Positions 26,239 to 35,522 of a stretch of DNA of 64,000 nucleotides are shown here, piece by piece. Origin of the DNA: Woeseiaceae bacterium (GTDB taxonomy: Bacteria > Pseudomonadota > Gammaproteobacteria > Steroidobacterales > Woeseiaceae); contig JANQMR010000033.1 of assembly GCA_028279985.1 (NCBI GenBank), positions 62,001 to 126,000 of the forward strand. The letters are read 5' to 3'. The translations under genes were made by a program, and so were the position numbers. Below the pieces are notes generated by a model, which was not told the DNA's origin, made no database searches, and was given only the letters and a program-made list of their open reading frames with translations. The first letter of the stretch is position 1; each line of letters starts with the position of its first letter.

Positions 26239-28410
26239 ATGAATACCAAAACTGCCTTGCCGGCAGCGCTTGCCGTTGCCTGCGCTGCCGTTGTCTTTGC
26301 GCCTTCAGGGCTGCGCGCCCAGGGGGTTGGACAACAGCCGGCCGCCGATGACGTTGCCGACGAGATTACCGTCGTCGGCAAACGGTCCTCGTCGACCGCA
26401 CCCGGCGCCGCCGTGGCGCGCGACATCCTCGAGCGCGTGCCCGGCGGCATCGGCTTCGTCGAGGCCGACAGGTTTCTCGAGGATTTCGCGCAAAGCATCG
26501 GCGATACGCTGATCTTTACGCCCGGCGTCTTCGCCGACACCGCCGCGCAGCGGGAAACGCGGATTTCCATCCGCGGCTCGGGGCTCAATTCCAGCTTCGA
26601 ACGCCGCGGGATCAGCGTGCGCCGCGACGGCGTGCCGATCTCCCGCGCGAGCGGCAGTACCGAGTTCCAGGAAATCGATCCGCTGACCATTGACTACATC
26701 GAAGTCTTCAAGGGCGCCAACGGCCTGCGTTACGGCGCCGCGTCCCTGGGCGGCGCCGTCAACATCCTGACACCGACCGGCCGCGGTCGCGGGAATTCGG
26801 CCACGCTGCGCGCCGAAGGCGGGAGCTTCGGCACCGCGCGCGCGAGCGGCAGCCTCGCGCTCGCCGGCGATCGATGGGATTTCTACACCGGCGTTACCGG
26901 CTTGCGTGCCGACGGTTATCGGGATCACAGCGACGTGCGCAGCGTCTACGCTCACGCCAATCTCGGACGCCGCTTCGACGGCGGCGCCGAGACGCGCATG
27001 TATCTGACCGCGATTAGCGACAATTTCGAGCTGGCAGGCAGCCTTGCCCTGGACGACGCGCTCGCCAATCCGACCGCCGCGGGCCGGCCGGTGACGATCG
27101 GGCCCTTCTTTCCGGGCGGCCCGGTGACCGTGCTCGATCCGGGACCCGAAGCGGACGATTGGGACCGCAACCTGGATGTGTTCCGAATCGCCAACAAGAC
27201 CGTCGTCCCGCTGGGGAACGTCACGCTCGAAGCCGGCGCCTGGTACGCGTTTCGCGAGCTCGATCACGCGATCACCCGCTTCGCCGGCGTCATCGTGCAC
27301 GAGGAGCACGAAGCGGGCGGCTTCCTGCGGCTCACCGGCGACGCGGCGCTCTGGGGGCTGAGTAGCGACTGGGTGCTCGGCGCGGAAGTCGTCGCGTCCG
27401 ACAACGACGCGCGGCGCTTCGAGAACGTTTCCGGCGAGCGCGGCGCGCTGCGAACGCAAAGCGACCAGGATGCGCGCAACGTGCTGGTTTACGGCCAGTT
27501 GGATATTGCGCTGAGCGATACGCTTACGGCCTTCCTCGGCGTGCAGTCTCTGGCGACGTTTCGCGACAGCGACAACCTGCTCAACGCGGTCGACGGCGAT
27601 GTCAGCGAATCCCAGCTCAATCCGCGTTTCGGCCTGCTTTGGGATATCGACGACAGCGCGCAGTTGTTCTTCAACGTCAACCGCGGCTTCGAGCCCGCGG
27701 GTATTTCCGACCTGACGGCCGGCGGCATTCTCGACTTCACGCCGCTCGAAGCGCAGCAGGCCTGGACCGTGGAGCTGGGTACGCGCGGTCAGCGTGAGCG
27801 GATCGCCTGGGACATTGCGTTCTACCGGAGCTGGGTCGAACACGAGTTCATCGACCTCGCGCAGCCGGGTTTCGCCGGCGTCGTTTCCGCGACCTTCAAC
27901 GCCGACGAAACCGTGCACCAGGGAATAGAGCTCGGTTTCGACCTGTTCCTGACACCGGCGCCGCTGGCGGAGCTGGGCGGCGAGCTGCGTTGGCGGAACG
28001 CCTACACCTACAACGACTTTTACTTCGCCAGCAACCCCGAAGACCTCGACGGCCGGGTATTCGCCTTCGACGGCAACCGTCTCGCGGGCGTGCCCGAGCA
28101 CGTCTATGTGTCGGAGCTGCGTCTCGACAGGCATCGTTGGTATGCGGCGGTCAATTTTCGCTGGGTGCCGGACGGGCCGTTCGTCGATTTCGCGAATACG
28201 GTTCAGGTGCCGGGCTACGAGCTTTGGGGCGTTACCGCGGGGATCGATGTGACCGACAAGCTGCGCGTGTTCGTTTCGGCGGAGAACCTGAGCGACGAGG
28301 TCTACATCTCCAACGTTTCGACGGTAGCGAATCAGTCCGTCGAGAACGCCCGCGTGTTCACGCCGGGACAGGGTCGCGCCGTGTTCGGCGGCCTGTCCCT
28401 TGCGTTTTAG
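26239..28410 (+). CDS. TonB-dependent receptor (FecA/metal type)
   Basis: The 723-residue protein has a signal peptide (ALPAALAVACAAVVFAPSGLRAQ), a TonB-box-like DEITVVGKRSSS and a plug with RISIRGSGLNSSFERRG and IEVFKGANGLRYGAASLGG. The long barrel ends in GGLSLAF with a terminal Phe. Spacing and plug motifs resemble FecA-type ferric-chelate or copper receptors (SRGSGL variant). The neighbours, DUF2946 upstream and a PepSY transmembrane protein 28 bp downstream, are a combination seen in metal-chelate uptake, where the PepSY protein would reduce the chelate in the periplasm. The ligand cannot be told from sequence. Confidence 0.92.
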   Translation: MNTKTALPAALAVACAAVVFAPSGLRAQGVGQQPAADDVADEITVVGKRSSSTAPGAAVARDILERVPGGIGFVEADRFLEDFAQSIGDTLIFTPGVFADTAAQRETRISIRGSGLNSSFERRGISVRRDGVPISRASGSTEFQEIDPLTIDYIEVFKGANGLRYGAASLGGAVNILTPTGRGRGNSATLRAEGGSFGTARASGSLALAGDRWDFYTGVTGLRADGYRDHSDVRSVYAHANLGRRFDGGAETRMYLTAISDNFELAGSLALDDALANPTAAGRPVTIGPFFPGGPVTVLDPGPEADDWDRNLDVFRIANKTVVPLGNVTLEAGAWYAFRELDHAITRFAGVIVHEEHEAGGFLRLTGDAALWGLSSDWVLGAEVVASDNDARRFENVSGERGALRTQSDQDARNVLVYGQLDIALSDTLTAFLGVQSLATFRDSDNLLNAVDGDVSESQLNPRFGLLWDIDDSAQLFFNVNRGFEPAGISDLTAGGILDFTPLEAQQAWTVELGTRGQRERIAWDIAFYRSWVEHEFIDLAQPGFAGVVSATFNADETVHQGIELGFDLFLTPAPLAELGGELRWRNAYTYNDFYFASNPEDLDGRVFAFDGNRLAGVPEHVYVSELRLDRHRWYAAVNFRWVPDGPFVDFANTVQVPGYELWGVTAGIDVTDKLRVFVSAENLSDEVYISNVSTVANQSVENARVFTPGQGRAVFGGLSLAF

Positions 28411-28438
28411 TCCGGTCCTGCCTTAGTCGGAGAAGCTC

Positions 28439-30001
28439 ATGCGCACTTTGTCGATCAGGTGGCATCGCTGGCTCGCGATTGTCGGCGGAACCGGGCTGCT
28501 GCTTTGGGGAGGCTCGGGGCTGCTGCATCCGATCATGGCGACTTGGGGTCCCCAGCAGGCGGTGTTCTTTCCGCCGTCCAGGCCGCTTGACCTCGCCGGG
28601 ACCCAGCCGATCCACGAGATTCTGGCGCGAGCGGGCATCGGTGCCGCAGCGGCAGTCCGCATCGTGGTCAGCGAAGACCGGAACCTCTTGCAGGTGACTG
28701 AAAGCCCGGACACACCGCGGCGGTATTTTCGTCTCGACGACGGCGCGGAACTGCCGGATCACGACCGGGCGCACGCGGTCTTTCTCGCCCGCCATTACAT
28801 GCAGGAAGCGGCGGCCGTGCGTGCCGTCGAATGGATCGACGAGTTCTCGCCCGCTTATCCCTGGGTGAACCGTCTCCTGCCGGTCTATAAGGTTTCGTTC
28901 GACCGGCCGGACGACCTGTCCATTTACATCTACACGGAAACCAACGCCGCGGCGGGCGTCGACAACCGGTTCAAGTCCGTTTTGCAAACCGGCTTTCGCT
29001 GGTTTCATACCTGGAGCTGGTTTCCGGCGGAGGCGGAGTGGGCCCGTGTCGTCCTGATGGCGCTGTTTATCGGCTCCTTGCTGGCGCTTGCGTTGACGGG
29101 TGTGACGATGCTGGTCTTGATCCGGCGCAAGCAGCGGGCGCCCGGCATCCGGGGATGGCACCGGATCGCGGGGTATGCGCTGGCTTTGCCGCTGCTGATG
29201 TTGACTTCCAGCGGCCTTTTCCATCTAGTCCAGTATGCCGCGGTTCCGCCGGCGGCGAACCTCAGATTGTCGCCGCCGGTCTCCCTCGACGGCGTGTCGT
29301 TCCCGCTGCACGAGCAGTGGGCGGAGCTGAGCGTGGGGCTCGAGGTCTCGACGGTCTCGATTGTCGAGATACCGGCTGAAATATCGACCAATACGTCGAC
29401 CAATACGTCGGCCAATGCGTCGAATAATGTATCGACCAATACATCGACCGTCCGGCATCTGTACCGGCTCGGCCTGGCGCCGGCGCGCGACGCTGTGCCC
29501 GGGACCCCGTCCGAGATACGCAACGCCCGCTTCGACGGTGTGGAGCGAACCGGACCGGCGCTCTACCTCGATGCGGCGACGGGCGATCCGTTCGCCGGCG
29601 GCGACCGGGAAATCGCCCTGCAACTCGGCGAGCGGTTCACCGGCGTGTCGCGCACCGCGATTACCAGTGCGGAGCTTGTCACCCGCTTCGGACCGCAATA
29701 CGATTTTCGCAACAAACGCCTGCCCGTTTGGCGCCTGGACTACGGCGCGCCGGTGAACGCGACGATCTTCGTCGACACGACGACGGGCGTGCTCGCCGAC
29801 CGCACGCCCGATTACGCGAAAGCCGAGCAGTTTATCTTTTCGTATTTGCACAAATGGAATTTCCTGTTTCCGCTGGGACGCGAGGCGCAAAACGGCATCG
29901 TGTCGGCCGCGGTGATCGCCAGTATGCTGTTCATGGCTGGCATCGGGCTCACGTTGGATGTTCGACGGAGGAAACGAAAAACGCGCCGCGATCGGGCGTA
30001 G
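28439..30001 (+). CDS. PepSY-domain inner-membrane protein
   Basis: The 520-residue protein has a first membrane helix at about 10-30 (WLAIVGGTGLLLWGGSGLLH), a periplasmic PepSY-like domain, a helix near 197-225, a further one near 240-262, a second periplasmic domain and a last helix near 485-505 ending in a basic tail. This is the PepSY_TM layout of putative ferric-siderophore reductases (FoxB/PiuB-like). It follows the receptor by 28 bp and should act with it. Between residues about 316 and 336 the second periplasmic domain contains STNT tetrapeptides encoded by a 12-bp tandem repeat, absent from any family member that I know. Confidence 0.85.
   Translation: MRTLSIRWHRWLAIVGGTGLLLWGGSGLLHPIMATWGPQQAVFFPPSRPLDLAGTQPIHEILARAGIGAAAAVRIVVSEDRNLLQVTESPDTPRRYFRLDDGAELPDHDRAHAVFLARHYMQEAAAVRAVEWIDEFSPAYPWVNRLLPVYKVSFDRPDDLSIYIYTETNAAAGVDNRFKSVLQTGFRWFHTWSWFPAEAEWARVVLMALFIGSLLALALTGVTMLVLIRRKQRAPGIRGWHRIAGYALALPLLMLTSSGLFHLVQYAAVPPAANLRLSPPVSLDGVSFPLHEQWAELSVGLEVSTVSIVEIPAEISTNTSTNTSANASNNVSTNTSTVRHLYRLGLAPARDAVPGTPSEIRNARFDGVERTGPALYLDAATGDPFAGGDREIALQLGERFTGVSRTAITSAELVTRFGPQYDFRNKRLPVWRLDYGAPVNATIFVDTTTGVLADRTPDYAKAEQFIFSYLHKWNFLFPLGREAQNGIVSAAVIASMLFMAGIGLTLDVRRRKRKTRRDRA
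29384..29443. repeat. 12-bp x5 in-frame tandem repeat inside the PepSY gene
   Basis: tcgaccaatacg twice, then tcggccaatgcg, tcgaataatgta and tcgaccaataca. It encodes repeats of Ser-Thr-Asn-Thr in a periplasmic loop. The unit length preserves the frame, so slippage would vary only loop length. Confidence 0.92.
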
Positions 30002-30019
30002 CCGGTTCGGCCGAGGTGT

Positions 30020-31147
30020 CTAAAGAATGCCGGCTATCAGCACTCCGACAAACGTACCAACCGCGTAACCCAAAGTACCGCAGAGTATGGCCGGTAAAAC
30101 CAGGTGCGGAACACGCAGGCTGGCTGCCATTGCGGCAGCAGTCGGAGCTCCCGCAGCGCAGGCATTGGACCCAATCAGCATCTCGTCAAGCGTAATACCT
30201 GTCAGTTTTGCGCCAACGCTCAGAAACGTGAAGTGTACAGCGAGACTAATGGCACATAGCGCAAGTAGTACAGGACCAAACGCGACAACTTCATGGATAC
30301 TCGCCGAGGCGCCGATTGCCGCAAAAAACAAGTGCAGAATTGCTGTCCCGATGTATGCGGAAATGGTCAGTTTTCTAAAGAACGAGGGAAACGCCGAGGC
30401 AGCGGCGACCGAGAGAAATGTTACCGCCAGTATCGCCGTGCCCGGAAACTCTATAATCGCTTCTAGACCGAATCCGAGCATACAAATTATCGAGCTGATG
30501 AGTACGGTGTACGAAATTCCCATAACGGTATCGAACTGTTCAATCTCCGGTTTCAGGTTTGGCTGTCCGTTTGCCTTGGGTTCAGGGCTGCGATTGAATC
30601 GTGAAGAGAAGTGCCGAATGGAAGGTAGCGTGAATAGTACTACTAGGTAGAGCACAACGACTAGATTCGCAGCGGCGATCCCCGCGGCAATCTTGGCGGA
30701 ATCCAATCCGACGGAGTTTGCAGTGGCAACAAAGTTGAGTGTGCCTCCGATATATGCGGCCGTCACAGCGCCCACAAGGCCGGCAGCAGATTCATCCAGG
30801 GGCAACGACGCATAGGCGAGTAGTGCGCCGACTACTGTGCCGATTCCGCCGATGAGAAATGCGACGAGCACACGCCCGGATTCTTTGAAAATACGGGCGA
30901 TGTTCGCCTGGAACAGCAGCATCGGAATGGTCATCGGAATGGCGTTTGTCCAGATAAATGTGTAGATGTTGGACTCCGCTGGCAAAATGCCGACATTGGT
31001 AAGTGTCAATGCCAGGAGTATCGCTATTACCGCTGCAGATACTTTCTGGCCGATGTGTGTTTTTTCGGCCCAAAGTGCAAACGTAGCGATCGCCACGATC
31101 GCCGCCCACAACGTCCAGGTATCTTCCGGGTTGATCAGACTATCCAA
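30020..31147 (-). CDS. DUF819-family membrane permease-like protein
   Basis: The 375-residue protein has about ten hydrophobic segments. It shows DUF819 signatures: WTNAIPMTIPMLLFQANI, GGIGTVVGALLAY, AAYIGGTLNFVATANSVGLD and the C-terminal IGSNACAAGAPTAAAMAASL. The family (YjcL-like) is predicted to transport organic acids or similar solutes across the inner membrane but has no firm substrate. It lies on the same strand as the GntR regulator, 65 bp downstream of that gene's stop, so the two may be transcribed together. It could be the inner-membrane porter for the substrate brought in by the receptor at 32,070. Base composition changes to lower GC from here on. Confidence 0.85.
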   Translation of the reverse strand: MDSLINPEDTWTLWAAIVAIATFALWAEKTHIGQKVSAAVIAILLALTLTNVGILPAESNIYTFIWTNAIPMTIPMLLFQANIARIFKESGRVLVAFLIGGIGTVVGALLAYASLPLDESAAGLVGAVTAAYIGGTLNFVATANSVGLDSAKIAAGIAAANLVVVLYLVVLFTLPSIRHFSSRFNRSPEPKANGQPNLKPEIEQFDTVMGISYTVLISSIICMLGFGLEAIIEFPGTAILAVTFLSVAAASAFPSFFRKLTISAYIGTAILHLFFAAIGASASIHEVVAFGPVLLALCAISLAVHFTFLSVGAKLTGITLDEMLIGSNACAAGAPTAAAMAASLRVPHLVLPAILCGTLGYAVGTFVGVLIAGIL

Positions 31148-31212
31148 TGTCGCACGTCCGCATTGCTACATACTGTCTCGAGCTAGGGCTTGAAAACGGG
31201 TGACAGCCTCCG

Positions 31213-31950
31213 CTATTGCCAGGCGCGTTCGTTTATGGCCATTTCGAGATACTCTCTGACCATTATTGCGTGTGCGTCCCAGATTTTTACAAATGCTTCG
31301 GAATCGCCAGTCAAAATGCTCTCGATGACGTCCCTGATATTCCGGTGGTATTTCTCCCATAGGGGACCGGGTAGAATGTCGGCTACATGCCGGTAATACA
31401 GCTCGACGGGCAGTACGTTGCGGATATTTAGGAAGTACTTATTCTTATTGATGGCTGCACAGGTATCGTACAGCTTAATGTAAGAGTGAAAAAAGTCGAT
31501 TGAGATGCGCTTCTGTGCCGCTATTTCCAGATCTCGAATAATGTGGTGCAGATACTCCGTCTCAGCGGCGTAGTCCGCGCGTTTGTCCGAATCTGCCAGG
31601 CGTTCGCAGGTACATATGAAGTTCAGCCGGCACATTGGCACCCACACTTCGAGAAAGTCTAGGAACTCCGTTGCCGACATTGCGGATATTCGTGCGCCGC
31701 GCCGCGGGACCAATTCAACCACGCCATAGCCCGAAAGAATGTGGAGCGCCTCTCGGACCGGTATTTGGCTGGTTCCGAGTTTGGCGGCCAGTTCCGCCGC
31801 GATGAGACGCTGTCCGGGAACGTAGCGTCCCATCGACAACCCCTCAAGAACCTCGTTCTTCACCCGCGATACGGCAGTCGTCGAACTGTCAGCAGCTTCC
31901 GTTGGCTGTTTGCCCCGCTTCGATTCGTGTTTTTTGCCGGAATCGACCAT
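31213..31950 (-). CDS. GntR-family regulator with FCD-type ligand domain
   Basis: The 245-residue form starts at ATG 31950; an alternative ATG at 31983 would place the first codons over the divergent promoter, so I prefer the shorter one. A winged helix at about 25-85 includes GRYVPGQRLIAAELAAKLG, SQIPVREALHILSGYGVVEL and RRGARIS. The rest is an all-helical effector domain with scattered His and Asp typical of FCD, ending DAHAIMVREYLEMA. Such proteins usually repress an adjacent catabolic operon until a small acid binds. It is divergent from the 15-gene run starting at 32,070 and most likely acts on the palindrome at 31,993-32,006. Confidence 0.9.
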   Translation of the reverse strand: MVDSGKKHESKRGKQPTEAADSSTTAVSRVKNEVLEGLSMGRYVPGQRLIAAELAAKLGTSQIPVREALHILSGYGVVELVPRRGARISAMSATEFLDFLEVWVPMCRLNFICTCERLADSDKRADYAAETEYLHHIIRDLEIAAQKRISIDFFHSYIKLYDTCAAINKNKYFLNIRNVLPVELYYRHVADILPGPLWEKYHRNIRDVIESILTGDSEAFVKIWDAHAIMVREYLEMAINERAWQ

Positions 31951-31976
31951 GACGATAACTGTAGCGCAGATCCCGT

Positions 31977-32005
31977 TTGACATTCAATAAAATTTTATAT
32001 ATAAA
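31977..32005 (+). promoter_or_regulatory. Sigma-70 promoter of the amide-catabolism operon
   Basis: TTGACA (31977-31982) and TATAAA (32000-32005) are spaced by exactly 17 bases on the plus strand. The predicted transcript start is near 32012, leaving a leader of about 58 bases before the receptor ATG at 32070. A second possible -10, TATAAT, lies at 32012-32017 without a good -35. Confidence 0.7.
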
Positions 32006-32006
32006 A
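31993..32006. promoter_or_regulatory. Perfect 14-bp palindrome over the -10, likely GntR operator
   Basis: TTTTATATATAAAA is its own reverse complement and covers the -10 hexamer. Binding here would block the operon promoter and could also affect the divergent regulator gene. The AT-only core makes chance palindromy easier, so the operator role is inferred from position. Confidence 0.5.
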
Positions 32007-32069
32007 ACAAATATAATCTCATCGAGCATTCGGCCGGAGGCCGCTCATCAACATCGGGGGGGGGCACAG

Positions 32070-34322
32070 ATGATGACGCAAAGACGCCTGTTCACACTCT
32101 GGGCGATTGCTGCCGCATGCGCGCATGCGCCTATGGAGATTCTTCAAGCGCAGGAACTCGAAGAAATCTTGGTGACAGCTCGTCGAGCAAACGAAAGTCT
32201 CCAGGAAGCGCCAATCGCGGTTGATGTGTTCACCGAAAAAAAAATCGAAGATGCTGGAGTGTCGAGGCCTGAAGACTTCTTGTCGCTCGTATCCAATGTC
32301 TCGTTCATTGACACGGCTGAGGCAGGTGATACTCAAGTCATCATTCGAGGCGTGATAAATACTCGCGATGTCGATCAGTCCTTCGCCTTGGTAGTGGACG
32401 GTGTTGCACAAGCCAATCCAAACAGCTTGAACAGGGAGCTACTCGACGTACAGCAGATCGAAGTCGTCAAAGGACCTGTCAGCCCGCTTTACGGTCGAAA
32501 TGCGCTCGGCGGTGCCATCATCATCAACACTCAGAAGCCGAGCAATGAGTTTTTCAGTAAGCTCGGCTTAAGCGCGGGTAGCGATGGCCTATTGAAAGGT
32601 ACCGCGGTGGTTAGCGGGCCCCTGGTCAAAGATCGACTGTATGGTCGCTTGTCCGCCATATACACCGATTTCGAAGGGGTGCACGATAATCTTTTTCTTG
32701 GCGATCAAGTTGATTACCACGAAGAATCTCGTTTACGAGGACGCCTGATTTGGGACGTTACTGATTCCTTTAGTATCGACGCGATCGCGGAGTATTCAGA
32801 TATCGACAGTAGCGCGATCACGTTCAATCTACAGGTACCTATACTGATGTCCCAGTTTCCGACGACAATCGACGTAAACAACGCCGGCGTACCTTTTTCG
32901 AACAACGTGATCTCGATGAATCCCGCCGAGCGTGTCGATCTGTCGCTGAACGCGACTTGGTCCTTGCCGCACGGTTCGATATCGGCGGCATTCGCGCATA
33001 ATCAAAACGATAATGCATTCGGCTCGGATTTCATCGTCGACTTTGCCGTCCCCACTCTTGTGCCGGAACCGCAGGATGCGTTCGGTAACGTCGGCTACAC
33101 CAGCGGACCCGGGTCAATCGCTTATCAAATAAGGGAAGAAGACGACGACAGTTTCGAGATCAGGTATTCGTCTGAGGACGAAGGGCGAGTTAGTTGGAAT
33201 GTCGGTGCCTCATACCTCGAGCAGGATCGCCTGGTATACGTCGCAGTTGACATTGATCCTGGTGACGGGTCGATCGGTACCGTACACCCAGGTCCCCAAA
33301 CTGCGTTAATCAATGAATGGTTGCGTACAGAAACTGAAGTCCGGTCAGTCTATGGTGCAATTGATTGGGACGTCGGTGAGACCGTAACGTTGTCTCTAGC
33401 CGGCCGCTACGACGAGGAAGAACGAACTACGACGAATCTGAATCTTCTGTTTATTCCTGTCTTTAACGAGTTCCCCGGCTTGGCAAGGACGACTGAATTC
33501 AACAAATTCCAGCCGCGAGTGTCGCTGCAGTGGGCCGTGTCGGACCATGTCAACCTGTATGCGTCCTATGGCGAAGGCTACCGAGCCGGCGGGTTCAATG
33601 CGCCGGGAACGCGGAATCTGGTATTGGCAGTTGACGGCCTTCCGGCCACCACGAACATCCGGGATTTCTACGAACCCGAGGAACTTGAATCGTTTGAAAT
33701 CGGTATGAAGAGCACGCTTTTAGATTCTAGACTGTTGTTGAACGCAGCAGTGTTCTTTAGCGAGGCAGAGAATACGCAAATCTTCGAGTTTACTCCGGTG
33801 ACATCGACACGTGCACGCCTCAATATCGATGAAACGGAGATGGAGGGTTTCGAGTTGGAGGCACAGTTTGCCGCGACTGAAAACCTGGAAGTGTATGCCT
33901 CTTTTGGCAAAACCGATGCGACAATCACCAGCAACATTGCAGATCCATCGGTAAACGGCAACAAGCTCCTAGGCGTGCCGGATGACACGTTCAATGCAGG
34001 TTTTCAATACGAGCTGCCGTTACCTGGATCGTCGACCGGTTTGGCGTGGTTCACGCGACTTGACTTCCAACGGATGGGAGACACGCCTTGGGATATTAAT
34101 GACAACACCGGTACCGTGCGAGACCCAGTGAATTTGATCAATCTTCGCGTCGGCTTGCGTAACGACACCTGGAGTGTCGTTGCATGGGCCAACAACCTCA
34201 CGGACGAGAAGTACAATGTGGAGAACATTATTTCGACCAACGCATTACTGGGCGTTGTGAATTTCACACACAAGGGAATGACCCGTACCTGGGGCGTGGA
34301 TCTCAAGTATCGTTTTGATTGA
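32070..34322 (+). CDS. TonB-dependent receptor heading the catabolic operon
   Basis: The 750-residue protein starts at ATG 32070 (or 32073) after a G-rich run that can serve as ribosome-binding site. The frame is open 31 codons further upstream, but that part is AT-rich and crosses the promoter. The signal peptide is TLWAIAAACAHAPMEILQAQ, the TonB box ELEEILVTARRANESLQEAP, and the plug has IEVVKGPVSPLYGRNALGG. The barrel ends YRFD. Motifs such as NESLQEAPIAVDVF and YASYGEGYRAGGFNAPG mark the large clade of receptors common in sphingomonads and marine gammaproteobacteria, often used for organic substrates rather than iron. Its place as first gene suggests it imports the operon's substrate. Confidence 0.93.
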   Translation: MMTQRRLFTLWAIAAACAHAPMEILQAQELEEILVTARRANESLQEAPIAVDVFTEKKIEDAGVSRPEDFLSLVSNVSFIDTAEAGDTQVIIRGVINTRDVDQSFALVVDGVAQANPNSLNRELLDVQQIEVVKGPVSPLYGRNALGGAIIINTQKPSNEFFSKLGLSAGSDGLLKGTAVVSGPLVKDRLYGRLSAIYTDFEGVHDNLFLGDQVDYHEESRLRGRLIWDVTDSFSIDAIAEYSDIDSSAITFNLQVPILMSQFPTTIDVNNAGVPFSNNVISMNPAERVDLSLNATWSLPHGSISAAFAHNQNDNAFGSDFIVDFAVPTLVPEPQDAFGNVGYTSGPGSIAYQIREEDDDSFEIRYSSEDEGRVSWNVGASYLEQDRLVYVAVDIDPGDGSIGTVHPGPQTALINEWLRTETEVRSVYGAIDWDVGETVTLSLAGRYDEEERTTTNLNLLFIPVFNEFPGLARTTEFNKFQPRVSLQWAVSDHVNLYASYGEGYRAGGFNAPGTRNLVLAVDGLPATTNIRDFYEPEELESFEIGMKSTLLDSRLLLNAAVFFSEAENTQIFEFTPVTSTRARLNIDETEMEGFELEAQFAATENLEVYASFGKTDATITSNIADPSVNGNKLLGVPDDTFNAGFQYELPLPGSSTGLAWFTRLDFQRMGDTPWDINDNTGTVRDPVNLINLRVGLRNDTWSVVAWANNLTDEKYNVENIISTNALLGVVNFTHKGMTRTWGVDLKYRFD

Positions 34323-34381
34323 AGAAATAGCACGCTGCCGAGTACAGGGACTCTTGCCACTGGATACCTTGAACAATCGTT

Positions 34382-35515
34382 ATGAGTCAGAAAAAAAATT
34401 CGGATCGGTTTCTGCACGCGTCCGGAACCCATCGGGAAATTGGATTTAGTATCGGGAACCACTTTGCTGAGTCTATTCGCTCATCGGTAGCAAAGGTCTT
34501 CGAGGAAGTATCGGCCCGAATGCCCGCAGAGGAAGTACGTAACACTGCAAGGTCGTTTGCTGACGTTATTGGTCGCGTGGCGCCGCATCTAACTGACGAA
34601 CTCCGCGGCATAGCGCGAGGTGCGGATATCGGCTTTATCGAGTCGTTGGTTTTGCAGCTACGGTTCGATTTGGTCGGGTTTGTCGACGGTGGTACGGATG
34701 CCGGTTGCTCCAGCTTCGCAATCGCTGGTAATGGAATCCGTTATACCGGACAGAATGTGGATGCGCCCAGTTGGCACAAGCAGACTGGCGCTGTCGTTGC
34801 AATTTATCCGCCCGTTGGGCCGGATATTTTGATGTACAACTACTATCCGGGCATGGTGGGTTACGTCGGTTTCAATTCGGAAGGACTGAGTGTATTCGGA
34901 AACGCATTGGTCTCGGAAGGCTGGCGGATAGGAGTTCCGCGTTACATTGCAGTACGGCTTGCGCTGGAAACCGATTCCGTGTCCGCGGCAATGGAACTCC
35001 TCAATGGGTTGCAGCGAGGTAGTTCGATCAACCTGGTAATCTCGGACCGCGACGACCGGATTATTGACCTGGAGGTCGATGTTGATGAAATCGGTGTTGT
35101 CAATCCTGAGCGTTCGAGAATCTTTCACACGAATCATTACCTTTCTGAATCGATGCAGGCTCGGGACAGATACCGCGATGTGTTGCCGGATTCCGGCCCC
35201 CGATTGGTGACCGGTCAGGAGGCACTCGCTAATTTGAAGTCGAACGTCGGTAAGAAATCGGTACTTTCCGCATTACAGGTGTTGCTCAGGAATCATGACA
35301 ACGGTAGCGCATCGATATGTCGACACGAGACAGTGCCGAAAGTCCGTTCGTCAGATGACTGGGAGACGGTCGCATCGATAATAGCGGACCCGAACTCGGG
35401 AGAAATGCATGTCTGTTTCGGGAATCCATGTCAAATACCGTATCAAACATTCTTGTTGGCGAGAGAATCTCAAGAATATTGCGGCTTACAAGATAGAGCC
35501 GTGCTGAAAGGGTAA
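34382..35515 (+). CDS. C45-type autoproteolytic acyltransferase/amide hydrolase
   Basis: The 377-residue protein resembles acyl-CoA:6-aminopenicillanate acyltransferase (peptidase C45). An N-terminal helical part (HREIGFSIGNHFAESI) precedes the autocleavage site GTDAGCSSFAI, where Cys109 would become the N-terminal nucleophile of an Ntn fold. RYTGQNVDAPSW and GYVGFNSEGLSVFGNAL follow, both typical of the family. Many bacterial members hydrolyse amide bonds of unknown small molecules. There is no signal peptide, so it should act in the cytosol. It begins 59 bp after the receptor gene and ends 7 bp before hyuA, suggesting an early hydrolytic step on the imported compound. Confidence 0.87.
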   Translation: MSQKKNSDRFLHASGTHREIGFSIGNHFAESIRSSVAKVFEEVSARMPAEEVRNTARSFADVIGRVAPHLTDELRGIARGADIGFIESLVLQLRFDLVGFVDGGTDAGCSSFAIAGNGIRYTGQNVDAPSWHKQTGAVVAIYPPVGPDILMYNYYPGMVGYVGFNSEGLSVFGNALVSEGWRIGVPRYIAVRLALETDSVSAAMELLNGLQRGSSINLVISDRDDRIIDLEVDVDEIGVVNPERSRIFHTNHYLSESMQARDRYRDVLPDSGPRLVTGQEALANLKSNVGKKSVLSALQVLLRNHDNGSASICRHETVPKVRSSDDWETVASIIADPNSGEMHVCFGNPCQIPYQTFLLARESQEYCGLQDRAVLKG

Positions 35516-35522
35516 TCACGAG

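Noticed and set aside
31977-32069. N-terminal extension of the third TonB receptor (31 codons)
   Set aside because: It would run through the promoter and palindrome and put residues before a clear signal peptide.
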